NCBI GenBank assembly: GCA_004172935.1
Contig: SDZD01000004.1
Coordinates: 1 to 64,000 of the forward strand
DNA length: 64,000 nucleotides
Direction: 5' to 3'
Source: a bacterium
GTDB lineage: Bacteria > Armatimonadota > Abditibacteriia > Abditibacteriales > Abditibacteriaceae
Shown here in pieces: positions 25,649 through 34,229 of this stretch. The notes beneath the pieces are model-generated. The model had not been told where the DNA came from. It did not search any database and saw only the letters and a list, made by a program, of their open reading frames with translations. How positions within the stretch are numbered: the first letter of the stretch is position 1; every line of letters starts with the position of its first letter. The position numbers and the translations under genes were made by a program.

Positions 25649-25852
25649 GTGACTTACGTATTAAATCTGAAGCCAGAGACTGTAGAGCGCATAGAGGAAA
25701 AGGCAAGGAAGTCGGGCGTTCCCCTTCAACAATGGCTCGAATCCGTCATTGAAAGTGCGAGTGTTGAAGATGACAAATTTGAAGAAGCGATGAATCAGGT
25801 ATTCAATCGCTATCAAAAAGCGTTTGAAGTGCTGGCTGAGGGACCCAAGTGA
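25649..25852 (+). CDS. Small antitoxin-like protein, ribbon-helix-helix type, partner of Doc
   Basis: The GTG start at 25649 follows a GAGGTG ribosome site. The 67-residue product begins with a beta strand (YVLNLKP) followed by two helices (ETVERIEEKARKSG, PLQQWLESVIESA), the order seen in ribbon-helix-helix DNA-binding antitoxins. The C-terminal acidic helix (DDKFEEAMNQVFNRYQKAFEVL) could be the toxin-binding tail. Its stop overlaps the toxin start by four bases (GTGA). It would neutralise the Doc-like toxin and bind its own promoter. It is not a classical Phd fold by eye, so the assignment rests on context plus the short fold pattern. Confidence 0.75.
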   Translation: MTYVLNLKPETVERIEEKARKSGVPLQQWLESVIESASVEDDKFEEAMNQVFNRYQKAFEVLAEGPK

Positions 25853-26220
25853 TCTTTCTTACTGAGGAACAGGTCAAGCGTATACATCAAGCCAATATCG
25901 AGCGGTTTGGAGGAGCGCAGGGCTTGCGAGACCAAGGCGCTTTTGAATCGGCGTTATTGGCAGCTCGAAATCGTTATGATTACGAAGAGGCTGATGTTGT
26001 TGCGTGTGCCGCAACGTATGGTTTTCATTTGTGTCAAGCTCATGCTTTTGTGGATGGAAACAAGCGCGTAGCAGCGGCCACAATGCTCATTTATCTCGAA
26101 CTCAATGGTGCGCAGCATTCTTTATCTTCAGATGATGTAATCACCATTTTTCTCTCCGTTGCTGCCAGTCAAATGACGCGCGATGAGTTGGAAGCCTTTC
26201 TACGTGCGTATGTGCGTTGA
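25849..26220 (+). CDS. Doc-type (Fic fold) toxin
   Basis: This 123-residue protein carries the Fic/Doc active-site loop HAFVDGNKR with His65, Asn71, Lys72 and Arg73. The N-terminal FLTEEQVKRIHQANIERFGG and LRDQGAFESALLAARNRYDYE match chromosomal death-on-curing proteins. P1 Doc phosphorylates EF-Tu, using the DGNKR-like loop instead of the AMP-transferring FicN loop; the same reaction is likely here but not shown. Translation from a GTG is coupled to the antitoxin gene by a 4-base overlap. Its stop codon lies inside the -35 hexamer of the rplU promoter, so the module abuts an essential operon very tightly. Confidence 0.9.
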   Translation: MIFLTEEQVKRIHQANIERFGGAQGLRDQGAFESALLAARNRYDYEEADVVACAATYGFHLCQAHAFVDGNKRVAAATMLIYLELNGAQHSLSSDDVITIFLSVAASQMTRDELEAFLRAYVR

Positions 26221-26245
26221 CTTTTGCTGCCGATTCTGTTAATAT
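26217..26245 (+). promoter_or_regulatory. Promoter of rplU-rpmA
   Basis: TTGACT (26217-26222) and TAATAT (26240-26245) are separated by exactly 17 bases, close to the housekeeping consensus. The -35 element overlaps the Doc stop codon (TGA at 26218-26220). The expected start of transcription is about 28 bases before the rplU ATG. Confidence 0.75.
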
Positions 26246-26279
26246 ATTTCGGGCTTTTTTCCAGAGGCTTTTCACCATC

Positions 26280-26591
26280 ATGTTCGCAATTATCCGCGTC
26301 AGCGGCAAACAATATCGCGTCGAACAGGGAACCCAGGTTCTCGTAGACCAACTCGATACCCAAGTCGGCGGAAACGTCGAAAACGTCGAAGTTTTGATGC
26401 TCGGCGATGGCGACAACATTCAGGTTGGCGCTCCTACCGTTGCAGGCGCTACCGTCTCGGCCACTGTTGTTCGCCACCAGTTGGGCAAGAAGATTCGCGT
26501 CTTCAAATACAAGGCGAAAAAGAACTATCGCCGCCGCATCGGTGCCCGCGCGCACCAGACGCTGCTCAAAATCGATTCGATCACCGCATAA
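26280..26591 (+). CDS. rplU: 50S ribosomal protein L21
   Basis: The ATG at 26280 gives 103 residues, the usual L21 length, and has an AGAGG site in front; an in-frame extension upstream to 26217 would run over the promoter and is rejected. MFAIIRVSGKQYRVEQG and the C-terminal FKYKAKKNYRRRIGARAHQT are diagnostic for L21. It binds 23S rRNA in the large subunit. It is paired with rpmA as in most bacteria. Confidence 0.97.
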   Translation: MFAIIRVSGKQYRVEQGTQVLVDQLDTQVGGNVENVEVLMLGDGDNIQVGAPTVAGATVSATVVRHQLGKKIRVFKYKAKKNYRRRIGARAHQTLLKIDSITA

Positions 26592-26675
26592 GACAATCAT
26601 TGAGTCGCTAGCCAGTCACTCTTTCGCTTTTTTGCGGGGGAGTGAGCGCTAAACACTCTAAACTCAAACAATACA

Positions 26676-26960
26676 ATGGCACACAAAAAAGGTATGGGTT
26701 CATCGCGCAACGGTCGCGATTCGAATGCCCAACGTTTAGGTATCAAGCGCTTCGGCGGCGAACTCGTCACCGCCGGTTCGATCATCGTGCGTCAGCGCGG
26801 CACCAAATATCATCCCGGTAACAACGTCGGCATCGGCTCCGATGACACCTTGTTCGCGATGGTTGAAGGTCAGGTCAAATTTGAACCCTACGCCCGCGCC
26901 CGCTCGACAGGCAAAAAAATCTCGGTTTACCCAGTAGCTGTTGCTGCCGAAACCGAATAA
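26676..26960 (+). CDS. rpmA: 50S ribosomal protein L27
   Basis: The 94-residue protein begins [21 protein letters not shown], the conserved L27 N-terminus that reaches toward the peptidyl-transferase centre. [20 protein letters not shown] and [16 protein letters not shown] complete the family signature. There is no Firmicutes-type cleaved N-terminal extension. It follows rplU by 84 bases and is closed by a strong terminator. Confidence 0.98.
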   Translation: MAHKKGMGSSRNGRDSNAQRLGIKRFGGELVTAGSIIVRQRGTKYHPGNNVGIGSDDTLFAMVEGQVKFEPYARARSTGKKISVYPVAVAAETE

Positions 26961-26974
26961 TTTTCAAACCAATC

Positions 26975-27010
26975 AAAAGCGCCCGCATCTTTTTAGATGC
27001 GGGCGCTTTT
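26975..27010. terminator. Bidirectional terminator after rpmA
   Basis: AAAAGCGCCCGCATCT pairs with AGATGCGGGCGCTTTT around TTTT, with T and A tails. It follows rpmA by 14 bases and also lies just past the end of the convergent hypothetical gene. Confidence 0.93.
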
Positions 27011-27015
27011 CGTTG

Positions 27016-27549
27016 TTAAAATGTCAATCGCATTGCCGCCGATGAACCCGGCTCTATATCTTGAGCGCGCCAGTAAGCGATTACATGCTCAATATCCTTT
27101 CGTACCGAGGCCAAATTCGGAGGATTGCCCAAATCCTGATTTCTCAGTGTATAAAGTACGTCTACTGGAAGACGCTGCGCAAATTCAGAAATGACTTCCA
27201 AAAATAGCCGAGTATTGTGAGGCGGATTCCGTCGGGCACAATAGGAAAGCTCCAGACCATCAAAGGGGCCGTGATGGTGATAGACACTTTGGTCGTTCAC
27301 TAAAGGAGAAAGCCAGACTTTCACATCGCCCCCATCTTCCTCGTGATTAGGAATGCCGAAGTAGTCGTCTACCTGGTCAAACCCCAGATTTTCTAATGCA
27401 GCGAAATTAAAGCGGTCCGTTGGCGGGAATAGCGGATGGTCAAAGCCGCGAATCATAAACAAGTCGCCGAAGGTAGGTTTCTCGTAGAGGAAGGAGAGGC
27501 GAATGTTGAATCCGTGATAGATCACCTCTTCCAATTGCTGCTCAGTCAT
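27016..27549 (-). CDS. Hypothetical cytoplasmic protein
   Basis: This is a 177-residue soluble protein with no signal peptide or membrane segment. The sequence is acidic and aromatic-rich (YHGFNIRLSFLYEKPTFGDLF; VDDYFGIPNHEEDGGDVKVWL). The C-terminal third is helical (LEVISEFAQRLPVDVLY). I recognise no family; the size and composition recall immunity-type proteins of polymorphic toxins, but no toxin gene is near. It lies just downstream of the small membrane protein gene starting at 27928, on the same strand. Confidence 0.6.
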   Translation of the reverse strand: MTEQQLEEVIYHGFNIRLSFLYEKPTFGDLFMIRGFDHPLFPPTDRFNFAALENLGFDQVDDYFGIPNHEEDGGDVKVWLSPLVNDQSVYHHHGPFDGLELSYCARRNPPHNTRLFLEVISEFAQRLPVDVLYTLRNQDLGNPPNLASVRKDIEHVIAYWRAQDIEPGSSAAMRLTF

Positions 27550-27565
27550 ATTTTCAGTGGTGGAG

Positions 27566-27928
27566 TTATTCGCGTGTTGGTGGTGGCAAGTTTGGTCCGG
27601 TTTGGACGATGGCGCCGCCGGGTTCGGAGTCCTGGCTTAGTTGCGCATTAATGTATGGAAGCAACAATAGCGCCGAAAAAAGGATGATAAGGATTGGTAG
27701 TACGAACAGAAGACCAAATGCAACCATCGTCGAGCGGTCTTGAAGTTCGTTGTGCTGTGGAATCCTGCCCTCCGATTCCATTTTGGCGCGCAGTAATGGT
27801 GAGTCGGGCAGGGGCGGCGCGATTTTCCGCTCCTCCGTGGGGGGAGGAGGTGTGGCTGCGGGCGCAGTTACGGGCACGCTGGCGATTGGTTGGTTTTCCA
27901 CGGGCGATTGTTCGGACGTTTCTGACAA
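27566..27928 (-). CDS. Proline-rich single-helix membrane protein
   Basis: The longest frame begins at 27982, overlapping the divergent kinase gene, but a TTG at 27928 has an excellent AGAAGGAA ribosome site 8 bases upstream and is preferred; this gives about 120 residues. The N-terminal half is rich in Pro, Ala and Glu (TAPAATPPPPTEERKIAPPLP), and one strong membrane helix follows (VAFGLLFVLPILIILFSALLLL). It is divergent from the kinase gene, with only about 33 bases between starts, so the two promoters must overlap. The function is unknown; it may be a membrane partner or substrate of the kinase. Confidence 0.6.
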   Translation of the reverse strand: MSETSEQSPVENQPIASVPVTAPAATPPPPTEERKIAPPLPDSPLLRAKMESEGRIPQHNELQDRSTMVAFGLLFVLPILIILFSALLLLPYINAQLSQDSEPGGAIVQTGPNLPPPTRE

Positions 27929-27961
27929 AATTGGCTTCCTTCTGGCTCTAAACTGAAGTTT

Positions 27962-30514
27962 GTGACGATTCCCCCGGCGCAAGGCGCCGCTTCAAACCCT
28001 ATTGCTCCACTTAAACATCGCGTTGGGGACAAGCTGAAGGAGCGTTATGACGTTCTCGAAGCACTGGGCGGAGGTAACTTCGGCACGGTTTACCGAGTTC
28101 TTGACACTGCGGTCGGCAACATACTCGCTGCCAAAGAGATGCATGTGCTGTCGAATCCCGACACACCCAGCGATGAGCGGCAAGATGCTCTGGAACTCTT
28201 TCGCCGAGAAGCCCTCAATCTTGCCACCATTCGCCACCCGAATATACCGGCGGCCTATTTCGATCAGGAAGTCGGCCAGTGGCATATATGCCCCATCTGT
28301 GGGCTTGATTGGGGTGAGGCCAGCTTCTGTCCCGAACACGGCGCGCCTCTTTTGTTCATCGACGCGCGTTACTACCTGATGATGGACTTCGTGGACGGCC
28401 TGACTCTGGAAGAAGTCGCCGCCACCGAAATGCAAGCGCGCGGAATGCCGCTCGATGAAAACCGCGCTCTGGGATGGATCTCCCAAATTGCTTCCGCTGT
28501 GCGTACTTTACACCGCGTTGGCACCATTCACCGCGACATCAAGCCGGACAACATTAAAATCCGCACCAGCGACGAAGCGGCTGTGTTACTTGACTTCGGC
28601 CTCACTAAAAAAGTCGGCGAGGCGGGCGGCTATGGCACCGTCGCCATCAGTGGAACCACACGCTTTGGCACCCTTGGCTATGCGCCCGACAATCCGCAGG
28701 AGCGCGACCACCCCGAAAAACGCTCGGACATCTATGCGCTGGGCATGACACTGTATCGGCTGTTGAGCGGGCGCGACCCACAAAACGAACCGGACTTACG
28801 CGAGATGCGGCTGCATTCGCCGCGCTACTTCAACACCAATGTCTCGCCCGAAACCGAGATATTGATTCAGCGTGCCACGCAAAGCGACCTCGACGCGCGT
28901 TTTCAGTCCATCGACGAGTTCCTCGAAGACTTGAACTCGATCATCGCGCCGACGACTGGCACTTCATCGGTTCCGGCCTTCACCTTTGCCGATGGAACCA
29001 AGGCGCGTACCGCCAGCGAATTGGCACGCCTGTTCGATTCGCATTCGGAAGAAGCGAAGACCTATCTATTCAATGGTATGTTGGGTTCCTGGCTGGTGCA
29101 GAACGGCTTCGCGGCGCCCGCGCGCGTGGCAATGGGCCTCGTCCGTTCGCACTCCGAACAACCCGACCGTGCCCTCGAATTGCTGCGTCGCGCGTTGTAT
29201 CCAACGGGCACAACCAACGTGTTGCCGCGTCTCGAGATTGAACCCGATGTGCTTAATTTCGGTTCGCTCGATTCTGGGGCTAAGACGCGGCTCGATGTGC
29301 GCCTGAAAAACACCGGGCCGGGATTGATTTGGGGGAAAATCAAGATTCCTCCCAAAGTCCGTCCCGGTCAAACGGCGCTTTCCTATGCGGTGAAAGATAT
29401 TCTGTCGGGTGGAGCCGGAACGAACGAAAGCGAACCTTCGTTGCCGGGGCTGGTCACTCCCGGCGAATGGGCGGGCAACGATGTCGAGATCAGCCTCGAA
29501 CTTGATACTGCGCGCGTGCCTGTCGGCGCCTATTCGGGCGTTCTGCTGCTGGAAACCGATGCAGGAACGACGCGCGTGCCAGTTTCCTATTCGGTGGTGC
29601 CGCTGGAACTGGAAGCCGCCCCTCCCGAAATCGACTTTGGTTCGATACTCGTCGGGCGTCGAGCTGAACAGGCGATTGCCATTCGTCCCACGCGCGCTTC
29701 GGGTGGCATACCTCGCGGCGCGATTTATGTCGGTCCCAGTCTTGGTATTTTGAGTGCCCCCGAACGTTTTGAAGGCCAAGACGCTGTCATCCTCAGCGTC
29801 GATGCTTCCAGCCCTTCGGCGGTGGCGCGTCTTTACGAAGGCTTGCTGCAAATTGATACCAACGGCGGGCGTCTGCGCGTTCCGGTGCGCTATCGTATTT
29901 CGCTTCCCATCGAGCGGTTGGCGGCTCTGATTGTGCTGTCGCTGATTTATGGAGCGCTTACCGGGGCGGGCATCCGCTTCTTTTACGGGCTTGTAAACCC
30001 GACCTTCACCACGGAGTGGTTGCTGCAAAACAATGGGCGTTCGCTGGCGGGACTCGACTTTCGTGGCTTGGGGCCATTGATGGTTGGCAGTGTCTTTGGC
30101 GCCTATGGATGCTATATCTTCGCGCAACGCGAACGGAAAGTGCCGCCGCGTGAGCGCTTTGGCCCTTTGAAGAACTCCGATGATAGCGTCCTACAGACTC
30201 TGCCAATGTTGGGATTGGCGCTAGGGGCGTTCGCGGGCTATCTGGCGACAGAACTGTTGCACTGGACGCTCTGGAGCGCGGGCGACTGGTTGCTGTTCCC
30301 AATTGCGCGCCTATTGCCGGGTCGGATGGGGATTCTGGCGCGGGAGAACGCGCCCTTCATGTGGGCGCTTCTCGGTGGCTTTACGGGCTTTGTATGGGGA
30401 GTCGGGCGCGCGTTGAGCGCCACCGGGCGGGCCGCTGGGCGCATCGTGTTTGGCGTGTTCACTGCTGTCTTGTTCTTGTTCCTGCTATTGTTCGCCACGC
30501 TGTCAAATAATTAG
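27962..30514 (+). CDS. Membrane Ser/Thr protein kinase with zinc-ribbon insertion and ASH-like domains
   Basis: This 850-residue protein starts at a GTG. The kinase domain (about 28-320) has the glycine loop GGGNFGTVY (36-44), Lys58, HRDIKPDN with catalytic Asp192, and DFG at 211-213. Between strands 4 and 5 is an insertion CPIC...CPEH (Cys110, Cys113, Cys123, His126), a likely zinc ribbon. Residues about 420-640 contain two ASH/Hydin-like beta-sandwiches, each opening with LNFGSL or IDFGSI. About five membrane helices follow (660-850), ending VFGVFTAVLFLFLLLFATLS. The C-terminal membrane domain is unusual; most bacterial kinases have one helix. The kinase likely reports on envelope state. 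Its stop meets the end of the convergent gene. Confidence 0.9.
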   Translation: MTIPPAQGAASNPIAPLKHRVGDKLKERYDVLEALGGGNFGTVYRVLDTAVGNILAAKEMHVLSNPDTPSDERQDALELFRREALNLATIRHPNIPAAYFDQEVGQWHICPICGLDWGEASFCPEHGAPLLFIDARYYLMMDFVDGLTLEEVAATEMQARGMPLDENRALGWISQIASAVRTLHRVGTIHRDIKPDNIKIRTSDEAAVLLDFGLTKKVGEAGGYGTVAISGTTRFGTLGYAPDNPQERDHPEKRSDIYALGMTLYRLLSGRDPQNEPDLREMRLHSPRYFNTNVSPETEILIQRATQSDLDARFQSIDEFLEDLNSIIAPTTGTSSVPAFTFADGTKARTASELARLFDSHSEEAKTYLFNGMLGSWLVQNGFAAPARVAMGLVRSHSEQPDRALELLRRALYPTGTTNVLPRLEIEPDVLNFGSLDSGAKTRLDVRLKNTGPGLIWGKIKIPPKVRPGQTALSYAVKDILSGGAGTNESEPSLPGLVTPGEWAGNDVEISLELDTARVPVGAYSGVLLLETDAGTTRVPVSYSVVPLELEAAPPEIDFGSILVGRRAEQAIAIRPTRASGGIPRGAIYVGPSLGILSAPERFEGQDAVILSVDASSPSAVARLYEGLLQIDTNGGRLRVPVRYRISLPIERLAALIVLSLIYGALTGAGIRFFYGLVNPTFTTEWLLQNNGRSLAGLDFRGLGPLMVGSVFGAYGCYIFAQRERKVPPRERFGPLKNSDDSVLQTLPMLGLALGAFAGYLATELLHWTLWSAGDWLLFPIARLLPGRMGILARENAPFMWALLGGFTGFVWGVGRALSATGRAAGRIVFGVFTAVLFLFLLLFATLSNN

Positions 30515-30753
30515 CGGCTTCGTTTCGGTATGGCGGCGATAACAAGCAATAACATCAGCCCGATCAGCAGCGGCGAGAAGGTGCGGTAGGAAGTTTGTAG
30601 CGAGGGATTGGTGGCGGAGGAAGTGCGCCACACTGCCATGATGATGGCCAGCAAAGCAGTGCCGCCAATTGCTAGAACCTGACGATAGGGCACATGCCAG
30701 AAGTCGTGCCATAGACCGCCAAGCCAATCGCGCAACTGCTGTTTGAAACTCAT
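30511..30753 (-). CDS. Small two-helix membrane protein
   Basis: This 80-residue protein has two membrane helices (VLAIGGTALLAIIMAVW and LLIGLMLLLVIAAI) joined by a short polar loop and ending in KRSR. The amphipathic N-terminus LRDWLGGLWHDFWHV is rich in Trp. Its last codon overlaps the end of the convergent kinase gene by four bases. It follows the diguanylate cyclase by 17 bases on the same strand and is probably translated with it. No family is recognised. Confidence 0.6.
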   Translation of the reverse strand: MSFKQQLRDWLGGLWHDFWHVPYRQVLAIGGTALLAIIMAVWRTSSATNPSLQTSYRTFSPLLIGLMLLLVIAAIPKRSR

Positions 30754-30770
30754 CGCCTCTTAGTTTCGCA

Positions 30771-31949
30771 CTATGCGTGCGAGGCAGTTGCAGTTGTGGT
30801 GAGGGATGGTGTTGGAGGAGTGGGAGCGGAGGCTGCATCGGCATGACGCTGCAATTCGCGTTGCCCAACGACCCGGTTACGCCCGGAGTTTTTAGCGAGG
30901 TAGAGGCAAGCATCGGCGCGAGCCACGAGAGAATCGCCTGTCTCAGAGCGTTTTAGTGCCGCGACGCCAAAACTGGCCGTCACGTGGAACTGGCCGCTAT
31001 CGCCGAAAATAGGCTGTTCCTGAATGCGGGCGCGCAGTCGTTCCGCGATGGAAATAGCCGAGTCCAATTCGGTGTGAGGCAACAGCAAGACGAACTCCTC
31101 GCCTCCCAGGCGGGCGAAGGTATCGGAGGCACGCCCGCTTTCGATGCCGATTTGGGCGACGATTTTGAGCGCTTCGTCGCCATCGCCATGTCCGCGTGTA
31201 TCGTTGACGGCTTTAAATTTGTCGATGTCGAGCAAAATGAGCGTCAAGGAATAGCCGTAGCGTTGGGCGCGCTCGACCTCTTCGGTGAGCTTGCCCGAAA
31301 AGAAGCGGCGGTTGGCGGCACTGGTTAAGCCATCGGTGGTCGCCATGCGTTGCAACTGGCGTGCAAGGGCGAATTTCTGGCGGTCGCCCCGATCATCGGC
31401 GGCATTCAATGTGATGTTGCCCAGCGAAGCCATCAAAAGAAAGATTTCGCTGTTGATGGTGATGCGTGGTGGCACGCTGAAGACGTGATACACGGCTGCC
31501 AACACCACGGCATTAAAGAGCGCCGCTACTATTGCGAGACGCGGTGAATGGACGCGAAACAAAGATGCTGACAGCAAAAGCCCGCCCGAACCCAGCAACG
31601 AACCCTGACCTTCGGGCAGACGCACCAGAATGAGCAGCAGTAGCGAAAACAGCGTGCAGGACGAAATCAGCGATAACGTGCGCCAGTAGGCCACTGCATT
31701 GGTGAAGCGCAGTAGCATGGCGCAAACGCCAACGCAAATTAGCGCCAGAAAGCGAACCGGCCATGTATGCGGGATTGAGTTTGGGGACAACCAAAAGTCC
31801 CACGCGCCGAACCCGACTATGGCAAATGCAGCGAACCCTAATATTTGAAGCGTGGCTGGTAACTGGCGTTCATACAGCCACACCTCGTATTGTTCTTCCT
31901 CACGAGAAGAAAGCGCGGGTAACGCCGGAGAATGTACGGAGGCCACCAT
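30771..31949 (-). CDS. Membrane diguanylate cyclase (GGDEF)
   Basis: The 392-residue protein has about six N-terminal membrane helices (about 30-190), a short helical linker and a C-terminal GGDEF domain (about 210-370). The active site is GGEEF near 281, fully compatible with activity, and RASD lies five residues before it, which is the inhibitory I-site for c-di-GMP. DGLTSAANRRFF and DIDKFKAVNDTRGHGDGDEAL are also typical. It should make c-di-GMP under control of an unknown membrane signal. It is the first gene of a two-gene unit with the small membrane protein. Confidence 0.93.
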   Translation of the reverse strand: MVASVHSPALPALSSREEEQYEVWLYERQLPATLQILGFAAFAIVGFGAWDFWLSPNSIPHTWPVRFLALICVGVCAMLLRFTNAVAYWRTLSLISSCTLFSLLLLILVRLPEGQGSLLGSGGLLLSASLFRVHSPRLAIVAALFNAVVLAAVYHVFSVPPRITINSEIFLLMASLGNITLNAADDRGDRQKFALARQLQRMATTDGLTSAANRRFFSGKLTEEVERAQRYGYSLTLILLDIDKFKAVNDTRGHGDGDEALKIVAQIGIESGRASDTFARLGGEEFVLLLPHTELDSAISIAERLRARIQEQPIFGDSGQFHVTASFGVAALKRSETGDSLVARADACLYLAKNSGRNRVVGQRELQRHADAASAPTPPTPSLTTTATASHA

Positions 31950-32047
31950 AAAAAGACGTGTGTTTATTTATTAACATTTTCTCAGTGCGAAAAACACGCC
32001 GTAGTGGAAAAAATTCAGGGGAATCCCGTTTTTAGTCAGGTTTAACC

Positions 32048-34105
32048 CTATTCTCTACGCGAACCGATGACCGCAGTGGCATGACTCCACTCGCCTTTGC
32101 CTGACAGAATCGAGGTTTTCGAGTCGCCGGGGCCAGATTGCATTTCGGCAGGAGAAATGGTTTCCCTTGTCCAGAACCAGCGGATGAAGCGGTCGGGTTG
32201 CAGGCCCGTCCAACTCACACGCGGCCAGATGAGGAAGTTGACGGTTCTCAAATTCCACTCGTCTCTGTTTTTGAGTTTTGTAAGATCGGTGTCCTGGGCG
32301 ATGAAGATGCGGTATCTATCGGGAGTGAAACTGCCCGCGATGGGAGTGCCCGATTTGCCTTTGAGCGGAACCCAATGTTCGTCGCGTAGATACCATACGC
32401 TGGGCCATTGGCGTTCGCCGTTCATCCAGATTTCGCGCGAGTCGCCGCGCGTTTCCAGCATCGCGGCGTCGAGTGCATCGCGAAAGACATCGGGAGTCTG
32501 GGCATACAGCAGCGGTTCGGCGTTGTCGCCCGCGCGCTGGAACACCATCGCCACATCGCCGCGCAGCGCGAATAAAAGTCCGGCGCAGGTGGCTGCGAAG
32601 AAGAGCGGTTTGCGCCAGTTGAGCGAGGCCAGCCACAGCGAGGCCAGAAGAGCTAGAGGCAAGATGAGGTGAACGAGTAGCCAGGGCACCTTCTCGTTGG
32701 CAACGGCGTAAACCGTCCAAGACGCGAAGGCCCACCACAACAGGAAATCTTTGAAGACGGTGCGCTGTTTTGCCGCGTACCAGATGCCACCCATAGCGGC
32801 GATATAAATCGGCAACTCGTACAAAATGCCCAAGACTACATAGTAGTCGTGGCGGCTGGGGAGACGCGGCTTGGCCTGTTGGCCGCCCCAATACTCCAGC
32901 ATTTTCTCGATGGCGTGTTTGGCGCTCTCGCGTCCCGATACCCATGTATCGGATGGGAACTGTTTAGTGCTTATCCACTGGGCGATGATTTGCGCGCCTT
33001 GGCCGAACAGGAACACATAAATCCATAAGGCCAACGCGATTGAAAGCACAATCGTTGTCCAATCGACGCCGCCCTTCCAGCGTGTGCGCGCTTCCAATTC
33101 TTCGGAGTCTTGCTTGCGGCTTGTCACCCAGAACAAGAACAGCGCGCAGCTCAGCATCGCGACGACTATAAAAATACGATGCTGAGAGTCTTTAATTGGA
33201 TCGAGGTCGGTGTTATCGCGCGGAAAGATAATCGCAGTCGCGGTTACGAGAGCGAATAGTGCAGCTGGCCATGCCCGTGAAAAGCCAAGCGAAAAGCGCA
33301 CTTTGCCCGTCACGAGCCACGAGCCGTAAAAGGCGAGGATAACGACCAGAATGAAGAAGAAGTTCGCTTTCGTAGCCAGAAACAAACTCAAGCAGGCGGC
33401 TAAACCGAATAGCGCATAGCGCCCGCGCTTATCGGTGGAGGGGTAGTGCAGGGCAGTGATGAAACTCAGCACTGCTCCCAAAGTGAGGTCGAGAACCAGT
33501 GCGTCGTGCAGCAAGTGACGCGAGTAGGTGACGATGGAAGGCGACACCGCGACCAATCCCCCCGCCACGAGCGCGGCCCTGTTACCGAGCCAACTGCGGG
33601 CGGGGCCGAGAATGAGCGCTACAAGCCCGATACCGAGCAGAGAGGGCACCAGACGAGCGACATAGTCGTATTGCCCGAACAACCTGAAAAACAGCGAAGT
33701 CAGATGATACAACAGCGGGCCATGATAGACCGGATCGTAGTGGTAGTTGTCGAAGCCGTAAGAGAAAAAGGCGTGAATGGTTTCGTCGGGATGAAACGGC
33801 GCTGTGCCCAGTTGTGTCTGGCGCAACACGATAGTCAGGATCATCACCGCCATTGCCCCCATCCAGAATTTATCTGTAGGCTTCCCGAAATCAAAATTTG
33901 ATGTCGGTGTCGGCACTTCCTTATTCAGCGAGACGGGGGCTTCGACGCGCGTTGCAGACGCGGGATGTGGCGTCGCCGCAATGGGAGGAGCGGCGGGCAC
34001 AACAGGCGAAACGACAGCAGCGTTAGAGTTCTTCGGCGCGCTGGATGTCGTGGGATTGGTCTTTTTGCGCGCTTTCGCTTTTGCGCGGGGTTTCGAGGAG
34101 CTCAT
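32048..34105 (-). CDS. Agl23-like polytopic membrane protein, dolichol/GT39-type (TIGR03663-like)
   Basis: The start is uncertain: ATG at 34105 gives about 685 residues, and ATG at 34153 would add 16 basic residues. The N-terminal 70 residues are low-complexity Lys/Ala/Pro. Many membrane helices follow, with the GT39/oligosaccharyltransferase-like first loop FHPDETIHAFFSYGF and then HGPLLYHLTSLFFRLFG. The protein resembles the flippase-activity-associated Agl23 family (TIGR03663), which in archaea lies near N-glycosylation genes. It follows the YYY-type gene by about 125 bases, and the two families are known to co-occur. The proposed activity is transfer or flipping of lipid-linked sugars, unproven. 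Confidence 0.75.
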   Translation of the reverse strand: MSSSKPRAKAKARKKTNPTTSSAPKNSNAAVVSPVVPAAPPIAATPHPASATRVEAPVSLNKEVPTPTSNFDFGKPTDKFWMGAMAVMILTIVLRQTQLGTAPFHPDETIHAFFSYGFDNYHYDPVYHGPLLYHLTSLFFRLFGQYDYVARLVPSLLGIGLVALILGPARSWLGNRAALVAGGLVAVSPSIVTYSRHLLHDALVLDLTLGAVLSFITALHYPSTDKRGRYALFGLAACLSLFLATKANFFFILVVILAFYGSWLVTGKVRFSLGFSRAWPAALFALVTATAIIFPRDNTDLDPIKDSQHRIFIVVAMLSCALFLFWVTSRKQDSEELEARTRWKGGVDWTTIVLSIALALWIYVFLFGQGAQIIAQWISTKQFPSDTWVSGRESAKHAIEKMLEYWGGQQAKPRLPSRHDYYVVLGILYELPIYIAAMGGIWYAAKQRTVFKDFLLWWAFASWTVYAVANEKVPWLLVHLILPLALLASLWLASLNWRKPLFFAATCAGLLFALRGDVAMVFQRAGDNAEPLLYAQTPDVFRDALDAAMLETRGDSREIWMNGERQWPSVWYLRDEHWVPLKGKSGTPIAGSFTPDRYRIFIAQDTDLTKLKNRDEWNLRTVNFLIWPRVSWTGLQPDRFIRWFWTRETISPAEMQSGPGDSKTSILSGKGEWSHATAVIGSRRE

Positions 34106-34229
34106 GAAACGAGTAGAAAAAGGATAACGCGCCACGCGACGCGCTTTAATCATGCAATGTGTTTAGAATCGGTGAACAATGTTGTCGCGCTTTAAAAACG
34201 CATCAAGTGGACAAAAAGGCTGCTGCTAA

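Noticed and set aside
25649-26220. Toxin-antitoxin module as a sign of a larger mobile island
   Set aside because: The flanking genes are core translation genes and there is no integrase, attachment repeat or transposase; the module seems to stand alone.
29066-30127. 353-codon reverse frame inside the kinase gene
   Set aside because: Antisense to the kinase ASH and membrane regions; Arg/His-rich shadow composition with no recognisable motif.
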